From Farysia itapuensis (Eukaryota; Basidiomycota; Ustilaginomycetes; Ustilaginales; Ustilaginaceae): 64,000 nt of DNA. Under the pieces are notes generated by a model. It saw nothing but the letters and a program-made list of their open reading frames with translations. It was not told where the DNA came from and made no database searches. A program made the translations under genes and the position numbers. The stretch is from NCBI GenBank assembly GCA_023212645.1, contig JALBYC010000008.1, positions 62,001 to 126,000 on the forward strand. Reading direction: 5' to 3'. Position 1 is the stretch's first letter; every line of letters begins with the position of its first letter. Below are positions 56,492-64,000 of the stretch, one piece after another.

Positions 56492-58825
56492 ATGGATCCC
56501 AGAAACGCCGCAGAGATGGAAGTGGATGATGGTCCAGCATTCAAGCGTGCCAAGACGTCGCTTGGATCGTCAGACCCGGCGCAAGATGTGCAAGAGAACA
56601 GAATGACAGAGGTCCGAGCAGGAATCACCGAGTACATGGACAGATCGATTCCCGGCTTTGAAGGAATCATCAAGCAACGCTTCACCGACTTTCTCGTCAA
56701 CGAGATCGATTTGACGGGCACAACATGTCGAATCACCTCGCTCAACCCACCTGCTGGCAAGTACCTCGATGAACTCAATGGCGTCCCTGCAACCCCGTCG
56801 TCATCTACCGACGCTGCATCAGCCAAAGCCAAAGACGGAGTTTGGCCAGCCGATGCGACGGACCGACTGTCTACGTACTTTTCCGTCTCAGCCATCGAGT
56901 TGATCCGCGCAATGTGGGAGTCGGGAAAAGGTCCGGAAAGCTTTGGCACGGGTGCCAATGCCACCGTCTCCATCGAGCCATCGGCAATAGCAACTCGAGC
57001 CTTGCAGGACAAGGCCGAGCGTACAGCAGTACACAAGCTGGTTCGAGAACTCTTCTCGGGCAAATTGGCCACGGATTCATGTACACTCAACTCTGACGTA
57101 CCAGAAGAGGATGAAGACGCTCGCGCAAACGCTGCCGCTTCTTCGAACGTGGCCATCTCTGTTCGGTGGGCGAATCGAAGCGATCGCAGAGTAGGTGACG
57201 AACTTCCCGCCGAAGCCCGCGAATCTCCACCCTACATTCATTTCCTCCTGCAAAAGACAAATCGGGACCACCAGGAAGCTATGCAGATGCTGGCCCAGAG
57301 TATGTTTTTGGGGCCCAGCGGTGGTTCGAGAGGTGGTCGGGGCGGACGAGGAGGGAGGGGCGGATTCGGTGGAGGAGCTCGTTCGCCCACCAAAGACTTG
57401 TCCGTCGCGGGGACGAAAGACAAACGCGCCGTGACCGTGCAGCGTGTCGCGCTCAAGCGCAATCGCAAGACACTCGACGATGTCTGGCGCATGGTTAACG
57501 GCATCAGCAATAAAACGCAGAGCGCAAAAGGCCGAGGTGGAAAGACTGTCCAAGATGCTGTGACATTCCGTGGCGATCGCGGGATCAGGATCGCTCATCT
57601 CTGCTACGCAAAAGAAGGCTTGAAGCTCGGCCAACTCCTCGGCAACAAGTTCACGATCACGCTGCGAAACGTGCGGCCTGCGCAGCCGGAGGACGATGTT
57701 CACAGCCTCATCGAACGGTCCATGGCCATTATTCGGGACAGAGGTTTCATCAATTATTATGGTATGCAGAGATTTGGCACAGGTGCAATCCCCACACACC
57801 ACCTGGGCATCTTGATCTTCAAGAAAGACTTCAAAGGCATACTCGACCTGCTCTTCACTCCTCGTCTCAGCTCCACCGAGACTTCAGACGACGGAGACAG
57901 CCCTGATTTGCTCAAGGCCAAGCGGCTGTACCACAGCGGTGATTTGGAGAAGGCCTTCTTCACAGTCCCCAAGAATTGCACCGCTGAACGGGCGATTCTC
58001 GACAAGATTCGCAAGCACAACTTCAATCAAGGCGACTGGGCCGGAGCATTCGGCAACGTCCCTCGGACGCTCCGTCTGATGTACGTCCACGCGTATCAGT
58101 CGTATGTGTGGAATCGACTCGTGTCGGAGCGTTTGGCGCGTTTTGGCAGCGAGAATCCAGTCGAAGGAGACACTGTTTTTGTCGACGCGGAGATAGACGA
58201 AGTAACCGACTCACCTGACAATGAGGACGATGACGATGATGATCGCGAAGATCGAGCGTCCAATGGTATCGCGTCCGCAGCACTGCCAAAATGGCAGCAG
58301 GCGACCAAGGTTTTAACGCAGCAAGACCTGCAGCCCGATTCGCCACGACGATGGACGATCTATGACGTGGTCATGCCCTTACCCGGCTCCGACATTGCCG
58401 TGCCAACTGGCTGGATGTCGGATCTTTACGACTCAATTCTCTCCGCCGACGGGCTGACACACGCCGATCTGACCAGCTCCAAGACGCTCGAGTATCAACT
58501 CAAAGGCTCATATCGACGAATCATTGTCAAGCCGAAACACTTCCACCACCGCATCACCGCGTATACTGACCCGGATCTCGCGCTCACAAGCACCGATGAA
58601 GAAAACTGCCTCAACATCACCCCAACTGGCGACAGCGTAGAGAGCAGTAGTGCAAACGCGTTCACAGCGTTGACACTCGAGTTCCAGCTTCCATCATCGT
58701 CGTATGCGACCATGTTGATGCGAGAGGCACTCAAGTCTGATACGTCCAGCTTCAAGCATCGCCAAATGACTCAGCACAGCGAAGATCAACGCTTCAAAGG
58801 AACCAGCAGCATAGAGCACCAGTAG
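56492..58825 (+). CDS. PUS7: TruD-type tRNA/mRNA pseudouridine synthase PUS7 with RGG insertion
   Basis: This 777-residue single-exon protein has family motifs in order: the N-terminal FTDFLVNEIDLTG (about 70), and the catalytic GTKDKRAVTVQRVAL near 308, whose Asp is the nucleophile. GRGFINYYGMQRFGT-like sequence (RDRGFINYYGMQRFG) and the C-terminal HAYQSYVWNRLVSERL follow. PUS7 modifies U13 and U35 of tRNAs, U2 snRNA and mRNAs. Just before the catalytic motif sits a Gly/Arg-rich insertion (57319-57390), several RGG triplets between the helix ending MFLGPSGG and the SPTKDLSVAG start. An acidic Asp run interrupts the TRUD insert domain near 585. Catalytic residues are intact. Confidence 0.92.
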   Translation: MDPRNAAEMEVDDGPAFKRAKTSLGSSDPAQDVQENRMTEVRAGITEYMDRSIPGFEGIIKQRFTDFLVNEIDLTGTTCRITSLNPPAGKYLDELNGVPATPSSSTDAASAKAKDGVWPADATDRLSTYFSVSAIELIRAMWESGKGPESFGTGANATVSIEPSAIATRALQDKAERTAVHKLVRELFSGKLATDSCTLNSDVPEEDEDARANAAASSNVAISVRWANRSDRRVGDELPAEARESPPYIHFLLQKTNRDHQEAMQMLAQSMFLGPSGGSRGGRGGRGGRGGFGGGARSPTKDLSVAGTKDKRAVTVQRVALKRNRKTLDDVWRMVNGISNKTQSAKGRGGKTVQDAVTFRGDRGIRIAHLCYAKEGLKLGQLLGNKFTITLRNVRPAQPEDDVHSLIERSMAIIRDRGFINYYGMQRFGTGAIPTHHLGILIFKKDFKGILDLLFTPRLSSTETSDDGDSPDLLKAKRLYHSGDLEKAFFTVPKNCTAERAILDKIRKHNFNQGDWAGAFGNVPRTLRLMYVHAYQSYVWNRLVSERLARFGSENPVEGDTVFVDAEIDEVTDSPDNEDDDDDDREDRASNGIASAALPKWQQATKVLTQQDLQPDSPRRWTIYDVVMPLPGSDIAVPTGWMSDLYDSILSADGLTHADLTSSKTLEYQLKGSYRRIIVKPKHFHHRITAYTDPDLALTSTDEENCLNITPTGDSVESSSANAFTALTLEFQLPSSSYATMLMREALKSDTSSFKHRQMTQHSEDQRFKGTSSIEHQ

Positions 58826-58946
58826 GCAAGGGGATCCACGGGGAAACAACGTACAAATTACAAATGAAAGACAAAGCTCGACCCAATGGCGAAAAGACTG
58901 TGTTTGGCCCAGTGACCTGCATGAAAGGAAAGGTGGTAAGCGCGGC

Positions 58947-60572
58947 TTAGGCGGCGGTGGTGTGCTTCTTTGCCCGTTTCTGGTCGAGTGTCTGAGATGT
59001 GGCGTCAGAGGCAGCGTCAGAAGTGCGCTTGCTGCGCATCGCAGCAGTTGGCACGGACCTCTTGACAGGCGAGGTGTTGGCAGAGTGGGAAGCGGCAGGT
59101 GCGCTGGCACTGAACATTGCTGAGTCGATCGAGCGAATGACGCGTTTTCCATCTGCAATTATCACCTTGTCCATCGGGTCTGTCGTCAATCCAGACAATG
59201 GAGAAGCGTGTGGGAATGGCGATAGGGACGAAGGGGCCGGAGAGCCAGAATTGGTACGGGAATGACCAGGTCGGCTGATGCTTCGCATCGAGCCAGTCGA
59301 ATCTGTTCTAGCAATTGCGCGCTTCGCAAGCGTGGGCGCTGCTCCTTGCGCAGCTGCTCTTGCAACGTTGGCCGAGACCAGCGTGCTGCCCTTGGGAGTG
59401 CGAGCTCGGGCAGCGGGTGTTGTCTGTCGTGCGTGATGCCCGACAGGAGCTCCTAGCGAAGCGCTGAGCATCGGCGTTGGCGCAGTATAAGCCCACGACG
59501 AAACGGGCATACCAAAACGGGCATTCTTTCTGCTCCAAACCGAGACGAACAGTACACGCTTCATCTTCCTGTTGTAGAACAGTGCGAATGTAGACCACAA
59601 AAGCCCAGCCCCAGTACCATCTAGCTCGTCATCCTCATCGACATCCGAGTCGTAAGAAGGGTAGGAGTTGCGCGAGTAGTCCATCGGAGCCTTTGGCTTG
59701 GACCCGAATCCTGCTCGAGACAAGATGATGTTGCCATCAGCTCCAATGGTGGCCACGTTTTGAGAGACAGGCTTCGCGGAGCTAAAACCTTCGCCGTACA
59801 CATCCTCGTCAAACATTGGTGTGTCGACCATCTCTTCGTCTTGCATGTCCCGAGCACGCGGGGTGTCTTCGCGGTCACGCATGGATGCGTTGCCTTCGTC
59901 CCAATACTCGTAGTCGTCATAAAGGTCATCGTCACCTACATCGCCCTCCTCTTCGGGCTCGGCACTCGCGTGTGGGTCCGAGTCCATGTCTGGGTGAAAA
60001 GTGTAGACTTCGCAGTCAGACACATTCATGATATCGTCGAGAATGTGCGACAGAGCGGGGTGCGTAATCAAGGGCGGCAATTTGCCTGTATTGGTGTGGG
60101 ACGAAGGGCTTGTCGATCCAAGTGTGAAACTCGGCTCTTCGAACGACCCAGGGAAAGAGCTGTAGGACGTCGGAGCATTGGTAGAAGTCTTGAGGCTGAG
60201 CAGCGTTGTGCTCAATGAATTGAGAACCATCGCGGGGCTAGCCTCCTTTCGAAAATCGGCTGGGTTTACCTCGCTAAAGTCGTGGTCTGGGAAAGCTACA
60301 TTCAAGGTCGCAATCAGCAAGAAGAGCGTCTTGCGAGCAGACGCCTGATCCAGCCGACCAAAGGGAGATGCGAGGGATTCTTCGAGATAGTCTGGCGGGG
60401 AGGTGGATGCGGAACGAAGGTAGGAGGATTCGAGAGTCTTGAACAGACGCTTCTCCTTGTTCACTGTCTTGCAGGAGTAGGCCTCCATGCGTGTAAAGAC
60501 CTTGCATTCTGCCGACTCAAAGGTCAGTGCTCGAGACAGAAGCTCAAGTTCAGGATATTCGAGAAACTTCAT
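58947..60572 (-). CDS. MAF1: RNA polymerase III repressor MAF1
   Basis: This 541-residue protein starts MKFLEYPELELLSRALTFES, the diagnostic MAF1 N-terminus, followed by box A features (VFTRMEAYSCKTV). Box B/C appear as LFLLIATLNVAFPDHDFSEV and the acidic VYTFHPDMDSDP, and the last conserved strand pair in WSTFALFYNRKMKRVLFVSV. MAF1 shuts off Pol III when nutrients or stress signals inhibit TOR/PKA. It is longer than usual because of disordered insertions and a Ser/Ala/Thr-rich tail of about 160 residues with several Ser-Pro sites, which could be regulated by phosphorylation. An upstream 5' UTR intron is likely (60579-60690). Confidence 0.9.
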   Translation of the reverse strand: MKFLEYPELELLSRALTFESAECKVFTRMEAYSCKTVNKEKRLFKTLESSYLRSASTSPPDYLEESLASPFGRLDQASARKTLFLLIATLNVAFPDHDFSEVNPADFRKEASPAMVLNSLSTTLLSLKTSTNAPTSYSSFPGSFEEPSFTLGSTSPSSHTNTGKLPPLITHPALSHILDDIMNVSDCEVYTFHPDMDSDPHASAEPEEEGDVGDDDLYDDYEYWDEGNASMRDREDTPRARDMQDEEMVDTPMFDEDVYGEGFSSAKPVSQNVATIGADGNIILSRAGFGSKPKAPMDYSRNSYPSYDSDVDEDDELDGTGAGLLWSTFALFYNRKMKRVLFVSVWSRKNARFGMPVSSWAYTAPTPMLSASLGAPVGHHARQTTPAARARTPKGSTLVSANVARAAAQGAAPTLAKRAIARTDSTGSMRSISRPGHSRTNSGSPAPSSLSPFPHASPLSGLTTDPMDKVIIADGKRVIRSIDSAMFSASAPAASHSANTSPVKRSVPTAAMRSKRTSDAASDATSQTLDQKRAKKHTTAA

Positions 60573-61520
60573 AGTGATCTGCGGTCATTGTCCGAACCAG
60601 GTTGTCAGTATTCGACACTATCAGAGCAACTGTAGGGGCCAACAATCGGCCAGTTGGTGAAAGAGCGGGAAGGTAGGAAGTTATACTCACGCCTGCTCTC
60701 GTCGGTCAGCTCTGTATGCGTGGGATTGAACGTTCAATCGAGCGGTCCTCGAGGATGGGCGAATCAAGCTGACCGAACGCGTGGATTGCGCCAGTCAACA
60801 AGATGTAGGGACGGTAAAGTAGTGTAGAGTGGGATCGTCGAACACGCCTGGATTGGGTGCCCGAGATGGAGGGGTAGAAGTGCAGCGGACGATCGCGTTT
60901 GACGCGAAGCTGCGAGTCTGTCAGTATCTGATGGAGATGGTGGGGACAGACAGAGTGTGTGCATGTGCCGCCGATTATTGCACATCGGATCTGCCGGGAA
61001 CAAGCGCGTCGACTGCAGGTCGTTATGCCTGCGATTGTTCCGCTAATCACAATCACGACTGTCACAGACTCTCGGCACTACCTCAAGCACACCGACTAGC
61101 CACAGTTCGCGGGCTGCTCGCAGCTTGGCATAGACAACTACGCTCGGCGATGCCGATGCTTTGCTATAGCAGCACAAGTAGCCAGCAAGTGCTCTGCAGC
61201 AGATGCGCACATGCGCAAAGTCGCACGTGCGGCATTTCCAACTCTAACATACACGATAATTCGGCTGCTTTCATCCCGGACGAGAAAGGTAGAATTGACT
61301 TCAACACCCAACTTGACCGCTTTCCCGTCTCACATGACTGTTGGGCCAGCAGTTGGCCAGTCTGACAGAGAGCAACACGCCAAAAAAGCAAAAGCGCGTC
61401 TCACCTCAATCCTCGCCCGCACCATCATCTCCAACGTTCCTCTTCCCCACCACCGTCACCTTTCCCCTTCCCCTTTCCCATCCCTCCTTTGGCAGCCGTC
61501 GCCGTCGTCCGTCGCGAATC
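60573..61520. promoter_or_regulatory. Divergent promoter MAF1 / Bqt4-like, with probable MAF1 5' UTR intron at 60579-60690
   Basis: No gene is supported in these 948 bases. On the minus strand a GTGAGT donor at 60690 and a CCGCAG acceptor ending at 60579 flank a 112-base interval, with TACTGAC and AATGAC branch-like sites. This leaves only six bases of leader before the MAF1 ATG. Toward the other gene, 61430-61500 is strongly pyrimidine-rich and ends GGCAG, which might be a 3' splice site or a CT-rich leader. Confidence 0.45.
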
Positions 61521-62909
61521 ATGCCTGCCTCAACTCGTCGCGCTACGCCCACGCGCAAGTCGACTCCTCGAAGAGCTCGGTCCTCCTCGGTAGCATCCAA
61601 TGCCTCGACCCAGACGCCTGCTTCCCCCTCGGCCTCGCCTCGCAAGTCCAAGAAGGATAAGGATGCCTCTTCCGTTATATCCTCCGTCGTCTCGGCTGCC
61701 GAAGACCTGAAGAACAAGGTCACTCGTCCCAAGCTGCCCACCAAGAAGAACCCTCGACTCAAAGAGGTTGACGAGGCTGTCGTCAAGCTGCAGACTATCA
61801 AGCGTGAGGGTCACAACATCATTATCGGTCGTGTAAAGCTGCCCACCGTCAACGGACAGGACCATGCCTTCCTGCTCAAGCGTTTCGACACCAACGCGCT
61901 CGCTGCTTCTTCCATGTTCCGACTGGCCTTTCCCCATGCCGATGGTGACGCTGAGGCTGCCGAGATGCGTCACCTTGATGAGATCTATGACACCAACCGC
62001 GCCAATGGTGGATTTATCGTCGAAGAGGTCAAAGCGCCCGAAACGCCCAAGAAACGTGGCCGACCGAAGAAGAACGCTGACACTGACACTGAGTCGGCAG
62101 GCGACAGGAGTGTCAAGGTTCTACCTCAGGGCAGCACCGGAGTTCGGCTCCAGGGCACTTGGATCCCCGCCCAAGATGCCATCGCTGTGGCCGAAGAGTA
62201 CGGTATTGCCAAGTTTGCCAACCCTCTGATTCACGCTACTGCTGAACACGACGAGGCTGGAGGCGCTCCCATCCTCACCTCACCCGCCACTTCCGAGATA
62301 AAGACGCCTCGAAAGCGTCAGCGCACCTCTCAGGCAGCCGCTGCCTCTGAGAATGAGGATTCGCCTCAGCGCGTTCAGAAGGTGACCGTATCGGAAAAGG
62401 CTGATGGTTCGGTCTCGCAGGTCAATGTCGAATTTGAATCGGGAAGCGATGGTCGTCCTGTCGCGCTGTCCCAGGCTGACATTGATGCCCAGATTGCCGA
62501 GGCCAAGGCTCTGGCTGCCGGGATCCAGAAATCCTCATCGGTATCTAAGCTGTCTCCTTCGACCCGGGGACGAAAGCGACGTGCCGTCAACGACCGCCCT
62601 ACTGCTGACTTGGACCTGATGGCCGACGATGATGACTATGCCGATTCTGGCCGTGTGACTCGCGCCTTCAAGCGCGGAACTCGGGCAGCTCGAAGACGTC
62701 CGATTGCAACCACGGCTAGTGTTGTGGCAGCAGCTGGTGCCGTTGGAGCTGGTGCTCTCGCTTGGATCTCGGGCGGAAACGCCGACATTGCTCTGCAGAC
62801 CCTGCAAAGCAGCTTGCAAAGCATCGGCATCCAGAACATTGCCCTCGAAAACCTGGGTCAGTACGGTAGCCAAATTGGAAGTCAGCTTGCCTCATACTTC
62901 CCTTGGTAA
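61521..62909 (+). CDS. Bqt4-like APSES/KilA-N-type protein with C-terminal membrane helix
   Basis: This 462-residue protein has a basic, Ser/Thr-Pro-rich N-terminus (about 1-70). A folded region (about 78-260) has KREGHNIIIGRVKLPTVNG and GVRLQGTWIPAQDAIAVAEE, the latter resembling the winged APSES/KilA-N fold as in fission yeast Bqt4. An AT-hook-like KKRGRPKK lies between. A disordered middle with nuclear-signal clusters follows, and a C-terminal hydrophobic helix (TTASVVAAAGAVGAGALAWI) precedes an amphipathic tail. Bqt4 anchors telomeres at the inner nuclear membrane. The single helix near the C-terminus plus nuclear signals matches that topology. The match rests on domain shape and order, not on a search. 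Confidence 0.65.
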   Translation: MPASTRRATPTRKSTPRRARSSSVASNASTQTPASPSASPRKSKKDKDASSVISSVVSAAEDLKNKVTRPKLPTKKNPRLKEVDEAVVKLQTIKREGHNIIIGRVKLPTVNGQDHAFLLKRFDTNALAASSMFRLAFPHADGDAEAAEMRHLDEIYDTNRANGGFIVEEVKAPETPKKRGRPKKNADTDTESAGDRSVKVLPQGSTGVRLQGTWIPAQDAIAVAEEYGIAKFANPLIHATAEHDEAGGAPILTSPATSEIKTPRKRQRTSQAAAASENEDSPQRVQKVTVSEKADGSVSQVNVEFESGSDGRPVALSQADIDAQIAEAKALAAGIQKSSSVSKLSPSTRGRKRRAVNDRPTADLDLMADDDDYADSGRVTRAFKRGTRAARRRPIATTASVVAAAGAVGAGALAWISGGNADIALQTLQSSLQSIGIQNIALENLGQYGSQIGSQLASYFPW

Positions 62910-63366
62910 TTTTTCGCCTACACCCACCTCTGCGCCATCTCTCGCAACAGAGACGATACCTCTGCCAGCCAGCTTATACTACTATTCGCCGCGTTTCTCC
63001 TTCAGCTCTACCTCGCCTTTGTTCAACCGACAAACCAGCTTTGCCCTCTACTCTTGCTCGATCTTCTTACCTTTTCTGTACTTTTGCGACCACATGGTGT
63101 AATACAATTTCTTTCTGATCCCCGGTATTCGTACGATGACCCCACAGTCAAGTGTTTATCTTTGCCGCATAGAAGGTGATGTTCGAGACAGTTCTGAGCA
63201 CAGCCTTGCTTTTCTCACACTGTCCCGCTCATGCAGCACACAAAATCACATACACACATATTCTGAGTCCGAGACCTAGTTTGTGATGTTGGGCATGGCG
63301 CTCTGGGCAAGAAGAGCATGTCATTGGAAGTTCAGTGCCAAAATTACAAGCAAGATCCTCGCCTTT
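62910..63366. other. Convergent 3' region, no gene seen
   Basis: 457 bases between the stop codons of the Bqt4-like gene and FPR1. It is pyrimidine-rich after the first gene. Nothing else is recognised. Confidence 0.4.
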
Positions 63367-63708
63367 CTAAGCAGTCTTGCCGTTAATAGCGAGGAGCTCG
63401 ACATCGAAAATGAGCGTCGAGTTGGCTGGGATAACCGGAGGGAATCCGCGGCTTCCGTAGCCTTCGTTAGGAGGTACCGTCAGGCGGGCCTTCTCACCGA
63501 GCGAGAGCTGGGGAACACCATCGTCCCAGCCTTTGATCACTTGTCCTACACCGATCTGGGTCTTGAACGGTCCGCGACCGGGCTTGCGGGAAGAGTCAAA
63601 TTCGTTGCCGTTGGCCTGGAGAGTACCGACGTAGTGCATAGTGACCTGGTCACCAGCCTTGGGGTAGGTTTTGCCGTCACCGGGCGACTGAGAATCAACT
63701 TGAACCAT
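63367..63708 (-). CDS. FPR1: FKBP12-type peptidyl-prolyl isomerase
   Basis: This 113-residue single-domain FK506-binding protein has the conserved sequence [19 protein letters not shown], then [19 protein letters not shown], then [20 protein letters not shown] and LIFDVELL. The ligand-pocket residues are present: Tyr and Asp in HYVG and FDSS, Trp in KGWDDG, and Tyr in EGYG. FKBP12 catalyses proline isomerisation and is the target through which rapamycin inhibits TOR and FK506 inhibits calcineurin. The ATG at 63708 gives the normal FKBP12 length; a longer frame reaching 63894 is spurious. Confidence 0.95.
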   Translation of the reverse strand: MVQVDSQSPGDGKTYPKAGDQVTMHYVGTLQANGNEFDSSRKPGRGPFKTQIGVGQVIKGWDDGVPQLSLGEKARLTVPPNEGYGSRGFPPVIPANSTLIFDVELLAINGKTA

Positions 63709-64000
63709 ATTGTTGATGTTGTGTGTTTGATGGTTTCCACAAGGGTGATCTACGCTGCGTTTTTTATTGCGAACGGGCCGTCCAGCTTTCTTCAAGGCGC
63801 ACGGCCATTTTCCTCGGCTAGCTCTGTCATCATCTGTAAGCAGCAAGAGCGCGAGTCCAGCCGCCCGTGCAGTGCTGCTTGTACAAGCCTCCACCTGAAT
63901 ATTTGTACTATTTTTGGTGGCCGACTTTCCACAAAGTATTTTGACTACCGGTGCACAAAAGTACGCTCCAGCATCCCAGCACCTTCTCTCGATATGGTGG
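63709..64000. promoter_or_regulatory. Upstream region of FPR1 to the window end
   Basis: This holds the FPR1 leader and promoter on the minus strand. I see no gene in it and no clear TATA box. Confidence 0.4.

Noticed and set aside
63709..63894. N-terminal extension of FKBP12
   Set aside because: The ATG at 63708 gives the normal family length; the upstream frame has no homology and looks like leader sequence.

Overview
The window is eukaryotic nuclear DNA from a fungus. Genes are dense and mostly intronless. The few introns are 56-68 bases long with GTRNGT donors, some with a CTAAC-like branch site. Intergenic spacers are often under 200 bases. Gene content (a TMEM184/Ost-alpha protein with a long disordered tail, a Zn2Cys6 factor, a DUF3605-like protein, small secreted proteins) and the moderately GC-rich composition fit a basidiomycete. 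A smut-type Ustilaginomycotina fungus is my best guess; this is inference, not a search result.

Layout: 0-7.5 kb holds the 3' end of an unidentified gene, a prenylated UBL3-type ubiquitin-fold protein, VPS16, a PRKRIP1-type spliceosomal protein, the tail-anchored E2 UBC6 and a WSS1-type DNA-protein crosslink protease. 7.5-10 kb is a decayed repeat island: Ty3/Gypsy reverse transcriptase and gag remnants, a 150-base solo LTR inside gag, an 88-base direct repeat, and a tRNA-Glu gene with a 7-base intron. 10-13.3 kb holds two divergent paralogous membrane-anchored alpha/beta hydrolases sharing a promoter rich in GCGGGG and GGCGT motifs.

13.3-40.5 kb is housekeeping: MAK11, NBP35, PCF11, cystathionine gamma-synthase, BUB3, mitochondrial IF3, GMP synthase, a histidine phosphatase, an RNF126-like E3 and MAD2. 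An aldehyde dehydrogenase, a polyQ Zn2Cys6 regulator, a WD40 protein with acidic tandem repeats and a TMEM184 protein follow. 40.5-49.3 kb looks accessory: a secreted GMC oxidoreductase, a DUF3605-like protein, a third hydrolase and two small secreted proteins that look like diverged paralogues.

49.3-64 kb returns to housekeeping: a TMA23/GPATCH4-like nucleolar protein, the GPI inositol-deacylase BST1, a sterol-desaturase-superfamily enzyme, PUS7 (with an RGG insertion beside its active site), MAF1 (with a probable 5' UTR intron), a Bqt4-like APSES/KilA-N inner-nuclear-membrane protein and FKBP12.

Besides single-gene functions, the window holds two spindle-checkpoint genes (BUB3, MAD2), several ubiquitin-pathway genes (UBL3, UBC6, RNF126-like, WSS1) and two RNA polymerase III-related items (tRNA-Glu, MAF1). 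I found no CRISPR array, virus or biosynthetic cluster. The most original features are the secreted-protein pair, the hydrolase promoter, the nested retroelement and the PUS7 insertion.
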